From assembly GCA_016764475.1 (NCBI GenBank), contig JAESRV010000097.1:5766-42994 (forward strand): a DNA stretch of 37,229 bases, in the 5' to 3' direction. Shown here in pieces: positions 29,117 through 37,229 of the stretch. Below the pieces are notes generated by a model that was given only the letters and a program-made list of their open reading frames with translations, ran no database searches and was not told where the DNA came from. How positions within the stretch are numbered: position 1 is the stretch's first letter; each line of letters begins with the position of its first letter. A program made the position numbers and the translations under genes. The stretch comes from Amylibacter sp. (GTDB taxonomy: Bacteria > Pseudomonadota > Alphaproteobacteria > Rhodobacterales > Rhodobacteraceae).

Positions 29117-29244
29117 TTTATATCCGCCACTTGTTTTTTGTTCGATACCGAATGCCTGCAATATTCACAAGCATTTCAGCCAAAAGAAAAAGGGCCAGCG
29201 TTTCAGCCGACCCTTTCGAAAATTCACATTTCGCTTAAATCAGC

Positions 29245-29514
29245 TTATTCCGCAGCCTCGGCCAGCGGTAAAACAGATACGAATGTACGGCCTTTGAAAC
29301 CCTTGTGGAATTTCACATTGCCTTCAATCAGCGAAAATAATGTGTGGTCTTTACCTTGACCCACATTTTCACCCGGCCACCATTTATTGCCGCGTTGACG
29401 CGCAATGATGTTGCCCGGAATAACCAGTTCGCCACCGTATTTTTTAACGCCTAAACGACGTCCAGCTGAGTCGCGACCGTTGCGGGTTGAACCGCCTGCT
29501 TTTTTATGTGCCAT
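29245..29514 (-). CDS. rpmA: 50S ribosomal protein L27
   Basis: [29 protein letters not shown]. Confidence 0.97.
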   Translation of the reverse strand: MAHKKAGGSTRNGRDSAGRRLGVKKYGGELVIPGNIIARQRGNKWWPGENVGQGKDHTLFSLIEGNVKFHKGFKGRTFVSVLPLAEAAE

Positions 29515-29525
29515 ATCGCTTGTCC

Positions 29526-30038
29526 TTACTTGTCTTCAGCTTTAGCGGGCGCTTTTTTCTTAGGCGCTGCTTTTTTAGCTGCTGGTTTCGCGTCTGCTTT
29601 GGCTTCCACTTTAGGGGCTGCCTTTTTTACCGCTTTTTTCTTTGCTGCTGGCTTCTTAGCAGGTTCTTCACTTGGCACAAAGCCTTTACCGTTCAAGGCA
29701 GCTGCTACACCGGACTTGTCACCACCTTTGGCAAGAATGTCTGTCACGCGCAAAACGGTGATTTGTTGACGATGACCTTTTTTGCGTTGTGAAGAGTGCT
29801 TACGGCGACGTTTCACATAGTGAATAAGCTTGGGGCCTTTGCCCTGCTCAAGTATCTCAGCTTGTACAGCCGCACCCGCAACAGCAGGCGCACCGATCAC
29901 CGGCTTATCGCCGCCAACCATCAGAACTTCGTTGAATTGAACCGTGTCACCAGTGTTGCCAGTAACTTTTTCAATGCGAAGAATGTCTCCGCTGGCAACT
30001 TTATACTGCTTGCCCCCAGTTTTAATAACCGCAAACAT
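29526..30038 (-). CDS. rplU: 50S ribosomal protein L21 with Ala/Lys-rich C-terminal extension
   Basis: [41 protein letters not shown]; tail [20 protein letters not shown]... Confidence 0.95.
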   Translation of the reverse strand: MFAVIKTGGKQYKVASGDILRIEKVTGNTGDTVQFNEVLMVGGDKPVIGAPAVAGAAVQAEILEQGKGPKLIHYVKRRRKHSSQRKKGHRQQITVLRVTDILAKGGDKSGVAAALNGKGFVPSEEPAKKPAAKKKAVKKAAPKVEAKADAKPAAKKAAPKKKAPAKAEDK

Positions 30039-30129
30039 ATGCGTTTCCTTTAGTATCCGCGTTCTGTGGCCTTAGGAAATTCATGTTGAATTTCATATGT
30101 TTAGCGGTGTATCCGCGCCTCGAACAGCG

Positions 30130-30216
30130 TGCACCCGTTGGTGCAAGATGAATATTTACCTGCCGACAAGAGTCGCCCAGATGGCGGCTTATCGTCAAAT
30201 ACCCCTTTAAAGTCAA
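30130..30216 (-). promoter_or_regulatory. putative rplU promoter and structured leader
   Basis: Minus strand TTGACT-17 nt-GATAAG (30216-30188); leader hairpin TGCACC-AACG-GGTGCA (30145-30130). Confidence 0.5.
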
Positions 30217-30304
30217 GCGGTTTGCGGGGGGTTGCGCCTTATTTTCGTATTGGCACATACAACGCTACATGTCAGATTACACATGATAATTCAAAGGATA
30301 AAAA

Positions 30305-30775
30305 ATGCCGGAAAACTTAACACTTGAAACTTACACCGCTCTTGTGGGCCAGATCATCGGCCGTTCCAGTTGGATCAACGTTGACCAGAAAATGATCGAC
30401 GGATTTTGCGACGTAACTGGCGATTACCAGTTCATTCATTCTGATCCGAAACGCGCCAAAGAAGACACGCCTTTTGGCGGCTCTATCGCGCATGGGTTTC
30501 TAACGCTGTCACTGATCACCCAGATGTATAAAGACCATGTACCACGTCTGAAGGGCCATGAATTGATCATCAATTACGGGCTGGAACGCATCCGTTTCCT
30601 GAACCCCGTCCCCAGTGGCAGCGATATTCGCGGTCAATTCACCCTGAAAAACCTGACAAAACGCCGTGAAGGCCAGTATCTGGCTGAAAACGAGGTGCAG
30701 GTTGAAATTAAAGGCCAAGATAAGCCCGCAATGATCGGCACTTGGCTGACGTTATTGGTAGCGGGGGATTTGTAA
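30305..30775 (+). CDS. MaoC-like (R)-specific enoyl-CoA hydratase/dehydratase family protein
   Basis: DVTGDYQFIHSDPKRAKEDTPFGGSIAHGFLTLSL hot-dog hydratase motif. Confidence 0.88.
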   Translation: MPENLTLETYTALVGQIIGRSSWINVDQKMIDGFCDVTGDYQFIHSDPKRAKEDTPFGGSIAHGFLTLSLITQMYKDHVPRLKGHELIINYGLERIRFLNPVPSGSDIRGQFTLKNLTKRREGQYLAENEVQVEIKGQDKPAMIGTWLTLLVAGDL

Positions 30776-30785
30776 AAGGGGAAAG

Positions 30786-30862
30786 TGGCGCGGTTGACGG
30801 GGCTCGAACCCGCGACCTCCGGCGTGACAGGCCGGCACTCTAACCAGCTGAGCTACAACCGC
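30786..30862 (-). tRNA. tRNA-Asp (GTC)
   Basis: GCGGTTG/CAACCGC acceptor, CCGGC-CTGTCAC-GCCGG anticodon arm, GCGGG-TTCGAGC-CCCGT T-arm, encoded CCA; 77 nt. Confidence 0.95.
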
Positions 30863-30903
30863 GCATTTCCTTACACCAAACGAAGCTGCTTGGTGTGAGG
30901 TGG

Positions 30904-30932
30904 CTTTTAGGGTCTAACATTGGGTGCGTCAA
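30904..30932 (-). promoter_or_regulatory. putative tRNA-Asp promoter
   Basis: Minus strand TTGACG-17 nt-TAAAAG. Confidence 0.5.
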
Positions 30933-31053
30933 GCGGGTTCGCACGACAATAACCACTTTTTCTGAAATTACTGTTTCGCGGTTTTAACTTGTAAAACCCA
31001 CGGTCTGAAAAACAATATAGACAGTGGTTGAAATGCCTGATTAGGGTGCATTC

Positions 31054-31941
31054 ATGTCAAAGCTATATGCATCTCTTTTAATCCTGCTTGGTGGCACGTG
31101 TATGAGCTTTGTCGGCCTGTTGTTGCGTCTGATCGACACTGCCGACGGCTTTCAGATACTGGCCTACCGATCGATTGCCATCTCGCTTATGGTCGTTTTG
31201 GTTGCCTGCCTTAAACGCAGAATAAGCCCAGGCATGTTTTTGCGCGGTCTTGATGCAAATGACCTGAAAATGGGGGCTGCCCTTGCTATCGCGTTTTCGT
31301 TCTATATCTTTGCAATGCTTTATAGCTCTGTCGCCTCGACCTTGTTGATCCTGACCACAGTGCCATTTTTCACAGCTATTCTAGCCTGGTTTTTTCTGGG
31401 TGAGGTACCTGCCCGCCTGACATGGGTCTGCATGATCGCCGCAGTTTTAGGGGTGGGGTTAATGGTAAGTGACGGGGTGCAACTGGGCCGTAGTCTTGGC
31501 AATATATTCGCGCTTATATCTGGGTTTTTCTTTGCCATTATGCTGGTTCTGGCGCGCAATTCCAAACAACCTGATCCGTTGGGCGGCACCTTCCTTGCAG
31601 GGGTTATATCGGTTATTATCGGACTTGGGCTTTCAACTACATTGGGCAACGGGTTGATCCTGTCAGCCCATGATTTCGCGATTATCCTGTTCATGGGGGC
31701 TTTCACCATCGGCCTTGGCATTGCCTTGGTCACATGGGGCACGGGCTTTGTGCCTGCAGCAGAGGCCAGCCTGTTATTGCTGATCGAAAGCCTGCTTGGT
31801 CCGGTCTGGGTTTGGCTGTTTTTAGGTGAAGCCATGACCGTGGCAGAAATGATAGGCGGGGCTTTGGTTTTGTTTTCAGTCGCTGTTCTGGCTCTTTCTC
31901 AAAAGAAAACCAAAATGCCCCTTGATAATTTGATCGACTAG
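31054..31941 (+). CDS. DMT family transporter (EamA domains)
   Basis: About ten hydrophobic segments in two repeats; EASLLLLIESLLGPVWVWLFLGEAMT. Confidence 0.88.
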   Translation: MSKLYASLLILLGGTCMSFVGLLLRLIDTADGFQILAYRSIAISLMVVLVACLKRRISPGMFLRGLDANDLKMGAALAIAFSFYIFAMLYSSVASTLLILTTVPFFTAILAWFFLGEVPARLTWVCMIAAVLGVGLMVSDGVQLGRSLGNIFALISGFFFAIMLVLARNSKQPDPLGGTFLAGVISVIIGLGLSTTLGNGLILSAHDFAIILFMGAFTIGLGIALVTWGTGFVPAAEASLLLLIESLLGPVWVWLFLGEAMTVAEMIGGALVLFSVAVLALSQKKTKMPLDNLID

Positions 31942-31976
31942 TAAAATAATGCCTGCGAAGTAGGAAAGAATTAGAT

Positions 31977-32609
31977 ATGCCCCAACACTTAACCGTCGTG
32001 AACCATCCGTTAATCCAGCATAAACTGACCATCATGCGTGACAAAAACACCCCGTCGAATCAGTTTCGCCAGTTATTACGCGAAATCAGCCATTTGCTGG
32101 CTTATGAGGTGACGCGCAATCTGCCGATCACCATGAAAACGATCGACACACCGATGGCTACGATTGAAGCACCTAAACTGGATGGCAAGAAACTGGCACT
32201 AGTGTCAATCCTGCGCGCAGGCAACGGTTTGCTGGACGGTATGCTGGATTTGATCCCGTCAGCGCGTGTAGGTTTTGTAGGGCTTTACCGCGATGAAGCG
32301 ACCCTGAAGCCGGTAAAATACTATTTCAAAGTCCCGTCCGAGATCGACAAACGCTTTGTTATCGCAGTTGACCCGATGCTGGCCACAGGAAACTCATCCG
32401 CTGCCGCGATTGATATGTTGAAAGAGGCAGGTGCGAAGAACATCGTATTCTTATGCCTGCTCGCCGCCCCCGAAGGTGTGGCGCGCATGAAAGAAGCCCA
32501 CCCAGATGTGCCGATCATCACCGCGTCCCTGGACGAAAAACTAAATGAGGTCGGGTATATCGTACCGGGCCTAGGTGATGCGGGTGACCGGATTTTTGGC
32601 ACACAATAA
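31977..32609 (+). CDS. upp: uracil phosphoribosyltransferase
   Basis: [30 protein letters not shown] motif; [15 protein letters not shown]-terminal [13 protein letters not shown]. Confidence 0.95.
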   Translation: MPQHLTVVNHPLIQHKLTIMRDKNTPSNQFRQLLREISHLLAYEVTRNLPITMKTIDTPMATIEAPKLDGKKLALVSILRAGNGLLDGMLDLIPSARVGFVGLYRDEATLKPVKYYFKVPSEIDKRFVIAVDPMLATGNSSAAAIDMLKEAGAKNIVFLCLLAAPEGVARMKEAHPDVPIITASLDEKLNEVGYIVPGLGDAGDRIFGTQ

Positions 32610-32631
32610 CAGCCAAATTAAATCATAAAAA

Positions 32632-32671
32632 AGACACCGCATTTACCATAGCTGCGGTGTCTGTTATTTTA
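32632..32671. terminator. terminator between convergent upp and cytochrome b genes
   Basis: AGACACCGCA-11 nt-TGCGGTGTCT; the minus-strand copy is followed by TTTTTT. Confidence 0.75.
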
Positions 32672-32679
32672 AAGTACCG

Positions 32680-33267
32680 TTATTTTTTCAACGACCACAT
32701 TTCACGTAAGTCCATATCTTTCAAATAATGATGCAGCACAGCGAATCCTGCATGGGCGAACAGATAGACCCAGACAAGATTGGCCAGGGTTGTGTGGATA
32801 AACATCACCACGCCAACCAAACCACCTGCATCGGGATCACCCGTATTGATAAAATAGTAAATCGTGCCAGACCCCGCCATTGCCAAGATTAACAACAACC
32901 CAAGCCCATGCACCGCAGGGGCCAAGGGGGAATGCGGATCAAAGCTGGGAATTTGGCGGGATTTCAACGTTGCATAATGCGTCTTTAGCTCGGCCCAAAT
33001 CATCGCACGACGTGCCTTTGCAACCCAAGGAAACAGTAAAGCCGGATCAGTCCCTATGTTGCGAATCATAACGATCAGCCAAAACAGCAAAATCAGTACA
33101 AAAGCCACAAGGCCTATATATTGATGATATAGCAAAATATCCTTTCCGGTCTGGGTATCCTCAAAGATCTCGATTAAAAGGCTGCCCAGCATTTGTAGGG
33201 TAACCGCAAGGGCCAACCCCATATGTATCATGCGCGTTAAACGTGCGTGTTTTATCTGTTCTGACAT
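32680..33267 (-). CDS. cytochrome b/b6-type (b561-like) membrane protein
   Basis: Four hydrophobic segments with His residues (ARLTRMIHMG, LYHQYIGL, AVHGLGLLL, FIHTTLANL, FAHAGFAVLHH); start trimmed to ATG at 33267. Confidence 0.75.
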   Translation of the reverse strand: MSEQIKHARLTRMIHMGLALAVTLQMLGSLLIEIFEDTQTGKDILLYHQYIGLVAFVLILLFWLIVMIRNIGTDPALLFPWVAKARRAMIWAELKTHYATLKSRQIPSFDPHSPLAPAVHGLGLLLILAMAGSGTIYYFINTGDPDAGGLVGVVMFIHTTLANLVWVYLFAHAGFAVLHHYLKDMDLREMWSLKK

Positions 33268-33348
33268 TGAGTGTGTCCTGTATTCCTGTGTAATGGTTGT
33301 ATGCGTAATGCACAAACGTGGATTTAAAGTTAAAAGATTACAACAACC

Positions 33349-33942
33349 TTACGGTCTGCGTGTCCTAATCTGTTCTTCTGCTTCAATCAGGGCAAAGATG
33401 CAACCTTGGGTAAAGGGTAGATGTTTCATCGCATTGAAATCCAACCCACAGACCAGCCCGCGCAAAACCATGCTGGTAATACCGTGGGTAATCACCACGG
33501 TTGGCCCCGTAAGGCTGCTTAGAAAATCCAAACAACGCGTGGTCAAACCTTCATAACCTTCGCCCTTAACAGCGTTCAGTGACGCTTCAAAGATCGTTAT
33601 ATCATCGTTAAATAAGGCAGGCCATTTCTTGGCGATCACATCATGGGGCAACCCCGTCCAGACACCTGCCCCAACCTCAGCCACTCTTGGGTCAAAACGT
33701 ATAGGAACTTCATTCCCCACCAAAGCAATTTGCGCTGTTTCACGCGCCCTACCTTGCGGGCTGCACACTACTTGTATTGTCGGGTGTGCCGCAAATATAG
33801 CCCCCAGCAACACGCCTTGATCCGCCGCTTGCGCCCGCCCCAAAGCGGTTAGGCCAGAATTCATCTGCCCTTGGCATCGGCGTTGCAGGTTCCATTCAGT
33901 CTGCCCGTGGCGCAGGATATAAATCGGCGGATAATCAGGCAT
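33349..33942 (-). CDS. histidine phosphatase family protein
   Basis: YILRHGQTEWN RHG motif and VVITHGITSMVLRGL second-His motif. Confidence 0.9.
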   Translation of the reverse strand: MPDYPPIYILRHGQTEWNLQRRCQGQMNSGLTALGRAQAADQGVLLGAIFAAHPTIQVVCSPQGRARETAQIALVGNEVPIRFDPRVAEVGAGVWTGLPHDVIAKKWPALFNDDITIFEASLNAVKGEGYEGLTTRCLDFLSSLTGPTVVITHGITSMVLRGLVCGLDFNAMKHLPFTQGCIFALIEAEEQIRTRRP

Positions 33943-33944
33943 GT

Positions 33945-36191
33945 TCAGATGAAATCAATATGCTTGTTCAACGGCAATTCGCGGATACGTTTGCCAGTGG
34001 CGGCAAAAATCGCATTGGCCAAGGCAGGGGCCGCAGGCGGTACTGACGGCTCACCAATACCCCGGATTTGCGTACTGTTTTCCAAGCCCTGCACTATAAT
34101 TTCAGGGGTTTGATACAAACGCAATACTTCATAAGTATCAAAGTTATCCTGCTCAGCGACGCCGTCATCAAAACTTAGTTCACCCATAATTGCATGGCTT
34201 AATCCCCAGATCACCCCGCCCTGAACCTGATTTTCAAAATTGACCGGATCCATGATTTTACCCACTTCAGCGACAACATAGACCTTATCAATCCTTATGC
34301 CATCAGATGTATTGGTGATCTCAACCACTTCCGCTACAGGCACCCCGAATGACAGTGTAAAGGCCACACCGCGCGCGCGGTTGGCACCCAAATCACTGCC
34401 CCAATTCGACATCTCGCCGACCGCTTCCAGCACTTTGCGAGAGGGTTCATGCCAGCAAAGTCGCAAGCGTTCTTGCAACGGGTCGGCCCCAGCTGCATGG
34501 ATCAGCTCATCCAGAAAACAATCATGTAAAAATCCGTTCCCCGAGGCCCCGACCGAGCGCCAAGAACTGACAGGTACCATTTCAGGCACACGGTAGCCCG
34601 TCACGCGGTAATGCGGGATGGAAAAGGGTTGATCCCAGGCCCCTGCGACGATCATCATATCAGGGCCAAGTGCAGGTTGCCCAATGCGGCTAAGCTGCGA
34701 AGCAGTCACCGATTGCGCCGCAATGCCCAGATCATAGGCATAAACCTGGCCATCTTTCACAGAACCGCGTGCGCGTGACATTTGCATCGGGCGCGGGAAG
34801 TCATGGGTCATGTCTTCTTCACGGGCCCATGTCATTTTTACGGGTGTACCTTTGATGGCCCCCGCCACCTCAATCGCTTGCTGCACATAATCATCTTCCA
34901 AACGCCGCCCGAAGCTGCCGCCCGACATCAACACATGCACATGCACGTCGTCCGCATCCAAACCCGTCAATTTGGCGGCATTTACCTGCATGAAGCGTGG
35001 AATTTGCGTGGCTGTCCAAATATCCAACCGCGTATCGGTCAGCAATATTGTGGCTGTCATCGGTTCCAGTGGCGCGTGTGCAAGATAGGGAATGCGGTAT
35101 TGTGCTTCCAGTATATCGGCCTCATTCAGGGTCGTTTCCACATCCCCGTCATCCTTGAACTGACTGTCTTGCAAACTGCTGGTAAAGCTATTGCCAACAA
35201 CCGCCCACATTTCATCACTGGTCGGCGGGTATGGGGCTGCACCCCATTCGAAATCCACCGCAAGAGCCGCTTGAAACGCCCGCCATGTATTATCCGCAAT
35301 CACCCCGATACCACCTGTGATCGGCACAACAGCTTGCACCCCGCGCATGGCTTTGGCCGCACCATCATCATACCCCTTCACCCCGCCCCCAATACGCGGG
35401 TTGGTGCGCACGGTGGCATAGACCATACCATCCATCACCGTATCTATCCCGTAGCTTTGGGTGCCTGTGGATTTCGCCACAATATCAACGCGCTGCATAT
35501 CTTTACCCAAATAACGCCAGTCGCTTACAGGCTTCAAGCGTACTTGCACGACAGGGTCGGTAACCGCTGCAATCGGGGCTAAAGACGTGTAGCTTATTTC
35601 TGTTCCGTCAGGCAAAATAACCGCGCCGTCTTTGGTTGTCAGCTTGGCGACCGCCACACCCGTTTTATGTTCTGCCGCTTTCAACAAAGTCGCCCGCGCC
35701 ACGGCCCCAGCCATTCGCAGTTTTTCATAAGCGTCAGGCACGGTGGAAGATCCGCCCGTCAGTTGTAAGCCAATCAACTTGCCCGCCACATCACTGGCAA
35801 TCCGGCCTTTATCAGCAAGAAATCCAGTGGCAGTAGCCGCCAGTGGAAAACCTTCAAAGGCTACCTTGCCGTTGTAATAAGCCGCACTTGGCACACCGGG
35901 ATCAACCCGGATCTGATCCAGCCGCACATCCAGTTCTTCTGCAATCAAAGCTGCCTGAACCGAATAGGCACCCTGCCCCACATCCGCACGCGGTGTAATC
36001 AAGGTGATGCCGCTTTCGTCAATCAGTACATAAGGCGTTAGCGCCGCTTGCCCTTCTGCCAGCCCGTCTAGCAGCGGGTTTTCAATCGGTTTCTGATAAG
36101 CATAATAGCCAAACGCCACCCCGCCTGCGATAGCGGCAGAGCCGATCAGGAAGGTACGCCGTGCAATGGTTTTGATCCGTCCCATATTCAC
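33945..36191 (-). CDS. xanthine dehydrogenase-family molybdopterin-binding subunit (isoquinoline 1-oxidoreductase beta-like), Tat-type signal
   Basis: N-terminal [34 protein letters not shown]-like and [17 protein letters not shown] molybdopterin regions; partnered with a 2Fe-2S subunit. Confidence 0.9.
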   Translation of the reverse strand: MNMGRIKTIARRTFLIGSAAIAGGVAFGYYAYQKPIENPLLDGLAEGQAALTPYVLIDESGITLITPRADVGQGAYSVQAALIAEELDVRLDQIRVDPGVPSAAYYNGKVAFEGFPLAATATGFLADKGRIASDVAGKLIGLQLTGGSSTVPDAYEKLRMAGAVARATLLKAAEHKTGVAVAKLTTKDGAVILPDGTEISYTSLAPIAAVTDPVVQVRLKPVSDWRYLGKDMQRVDIVAKSTGTQSYGIDTVMDGMVYATVRTNPRIGGGVKGYDDGAAKAMRGVQAVVPITGGIGVIADNTWRAFQAALAVDFEWGAAPYPPTSDEMWAVVGNSFTSSLQDSQFKDDGDVETTLNEADILEAQYRIPYLAHAPLEPMTATILLTDTRLDIWTATQIPRFMQVNAAKLTGLDADDVHVHVLMSGGSFGRRLEDDYVQQAIEVAGAIKGTPVKMTWAREEDMTHDFPRPMQMSRARGSVKDGQVYAYDLGIAAQSVTASQLSRIGQPALGPDMMIVAGAWDQPFSIPHYRVTGYRVPEMVPVSSWRSVGASGNGFLHDCFLDELIHAAGADPLQERLRLCWHEPSRKVLEAVGEMSNWGSDLGANRARGVAFTLSFGVPVAEVVEITNTSDGIRIDKVYVVAEVGKIMDPVNFENQVQGGVIWGLSHAIMGELSFDDGVAEQDNFDTYEVLRLYQTPEIIVQGLENSTQIRGIGEPSVPPAAPALANAIFAATGKRIRELPLNKHIDFI

Positions 36192-36646
36192 GCCCCCCGC
36201 AATGTGGCAGCGGCGGTTTTAATCGCCGCGCGAATACGCGGATACGTGCCGCAACGGCACAGGTTAGATGACATCGCATCATCAATATCCGTGTCTGTAG
36301 GGTTGGCATTACCCGCCAAAAAAGCCGCCGCTTCCATGATCTGACCCGATTGGCAATAACCGCATTGCGCCACTTGATGCGTGATCCATGCCGCTTGCAC
36401 CGCGTGCAACGCATCGGGTGTACCCAACCCTTCTATCGTGGTAATCGCACCCTGAACATCACCTACCGCATAAGAACAAGATCGCACTGCTTCGCCATCA
36501 ATATGCACCGTGCAGGCGCCGCATTGGGCAATGCCGCAGCCGTACTTTGGCCCGTGAATGCCCAACTCGTCGCGCAATACCCATAACAGTGGCATGTCGT
36601 CTTCTACATCAATGTCGTAAGATTTTCCATTCACCGAAAGCTGCAT
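36188..36646 (-). CDS. (2Fe-2S)-binding subunit of molybdenum hydroxylase (isoquinoline 1-oxidoreductase alpha-like)
   Basis: [16 protein letters not shown] and [10 protein letters not shown]...[16 protein letters not shown] two [2Fe-2S] motifs; 4-bp overlap with downstream large subunit. Confidence 0.94.
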   Translation of the reverse strand: MQLSVNGKSYDIDVEDDMPLLWVLRDELGIHGPKYGCGIAQCGACTVHIDGEAVRSCSYAVGDVQGAITTIEGLGTPDALHAVQAAWITHQVAQCGYCQSGQIMEAAAFLAGNANPTDTDIDDAMSSNLCRCGTYPRIRAAIKTAAATLRGA

Positions 36647-36679
36647 ATTGTGACCCTTTATTAGAATCGCAGTTTAGCC

Positions 36680-37229
36680 CTATTCGGCTTCTGTCAAAAG
36701 CGTTTCCTGACCGTCCTTGATCTCATAAATGCAGCCTTGCTGACGGTCGAGTTGGGTGAATTCTTCATAAGACAGCGCGCGCGCAATGGTGCGCAGAAAC
36801 GTGATTGTCATACCGTGGGTAAAAACCACAGCAGGTTGGGTTAAGCCCGCTAAAAAGCGATGGCAACGATCATGCATGTCATCATAATTTTCACCATTTG
36901 GCGCAAACATGAATAAATCCGTGTCGGTTTGGGCTTCATTGAAAATATGCGGCCAACCCGCTTCTATTTCAGATTTAAGCAACCCTTCCCAATCACCAAA
37001 AGAAATCTCTTTCAGATCATCATTGAAAACAGGGGTGCGGCCATGATCCGCTAGGGCAATTTCAAAGGTTTCGCAAACACGACCCAGCGGGCTGGCGTGA
37101 GTTTCTATGTCGGGGAACTGTTCGAAAACCGGCCCCAGCAATCGCCCTTGTGCCGCAGCATGGCCTTTACCTACATCCGTCAGATCAGAATTCATTTGCC
37201 CCTGAAACCGTCCCGCTTCATTCCATTCG
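36680..37229 (-). CDS. histidine phosphatase family protein, 5' end beyond window
   Basis: Frame stays open to window edge (EWNEAGRFQGQMNSDLTDVGKGHAAAQGRLL...); VVFTHGMTITFLRTI second-His motif. RHG motif expected just outside. Confidence 0.85.
   Translation of the reverse strand, partial: EWNEAGRFQGQMNSDLTDVGKGHAAAQGRLLGPVFEQFPDIETHASPLGRVCETFEIALADHGRTPVFNDDLKEISFGDWEGLLKSEIEAGWPHIFNEAQTDTDLFMFAPNGENYDDMHDRCHRFLAGLTQPAVVFTHGMTITFLRTIARALSYEEFTQLDRQQGCIYEIKDGQETLLTEAE

Noticed and set aside
28730-29359. 209-aa + strand ORF opposite obgE/rpmA
   Set aside because: Shadow ORF across two certain genes.
29526-29700. Ala/Lys repeats in L21 tail as novel domain
   Set aside because: Low-complexity basic extensions on L21 are, as far as I recall, common in related alphaproteobacteria.
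34782-35582. 266-aa + strand ORF opposite the Mo hydroxylase large subunit
   Set aside because: His/Arg-rich shadow ORF; the minus-strand frame is a clear enzyme.
1-37229. CRISPR array or prophage
   Set aside because: No regularly spaced direct repeats, Cas proteins, phage structural genes or transposases recognised.

Overview
The 37.2 kb window looks like alphaproteobacterial chromosome, most like a Rhodobacterales/Roseobacter-type genome judging by gene content and order. It is mostly housekeeping: zwf-pgl, aroK-aroB, xerD, a CNNM/CorC-type protein, lpxD-ACP-ketosynthase, an L,D-transpeptidase, proA-proB-obgE, rpmA-rplU, upp and two tRNAs. The less ordinary parts are: (i) a left-end corrinoid/tetrahydrofolate methyl-transfer locus (MetF-like C-terminus, methyl-THF:corrinoid methyltransferase, RACo-like activator), where the last two proteins carry similar Arg/Gly C-terminal tails; (ii) an AT-rich HEPN/AbiU2-like gene between two conserved convergent genes; (iii) an uncharacterised radical SAM protein with a Cys-rich C-terminus; (iv) a right-end operon with a Tat-type molybdenum hydroxylase, a cytochrome b and two related histidine phosphatases; (v) two decayed genes (a frameshifted EF-hand-type protein and a metallophosphoesterase N-terminal remnant), an unlisted 44-aa membrane ORF, a candidate sRNA and a structured rplU leader. 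No CRISPR array, transposase or prophage was recognised. All calls come from reading the sequence; no searches were run.
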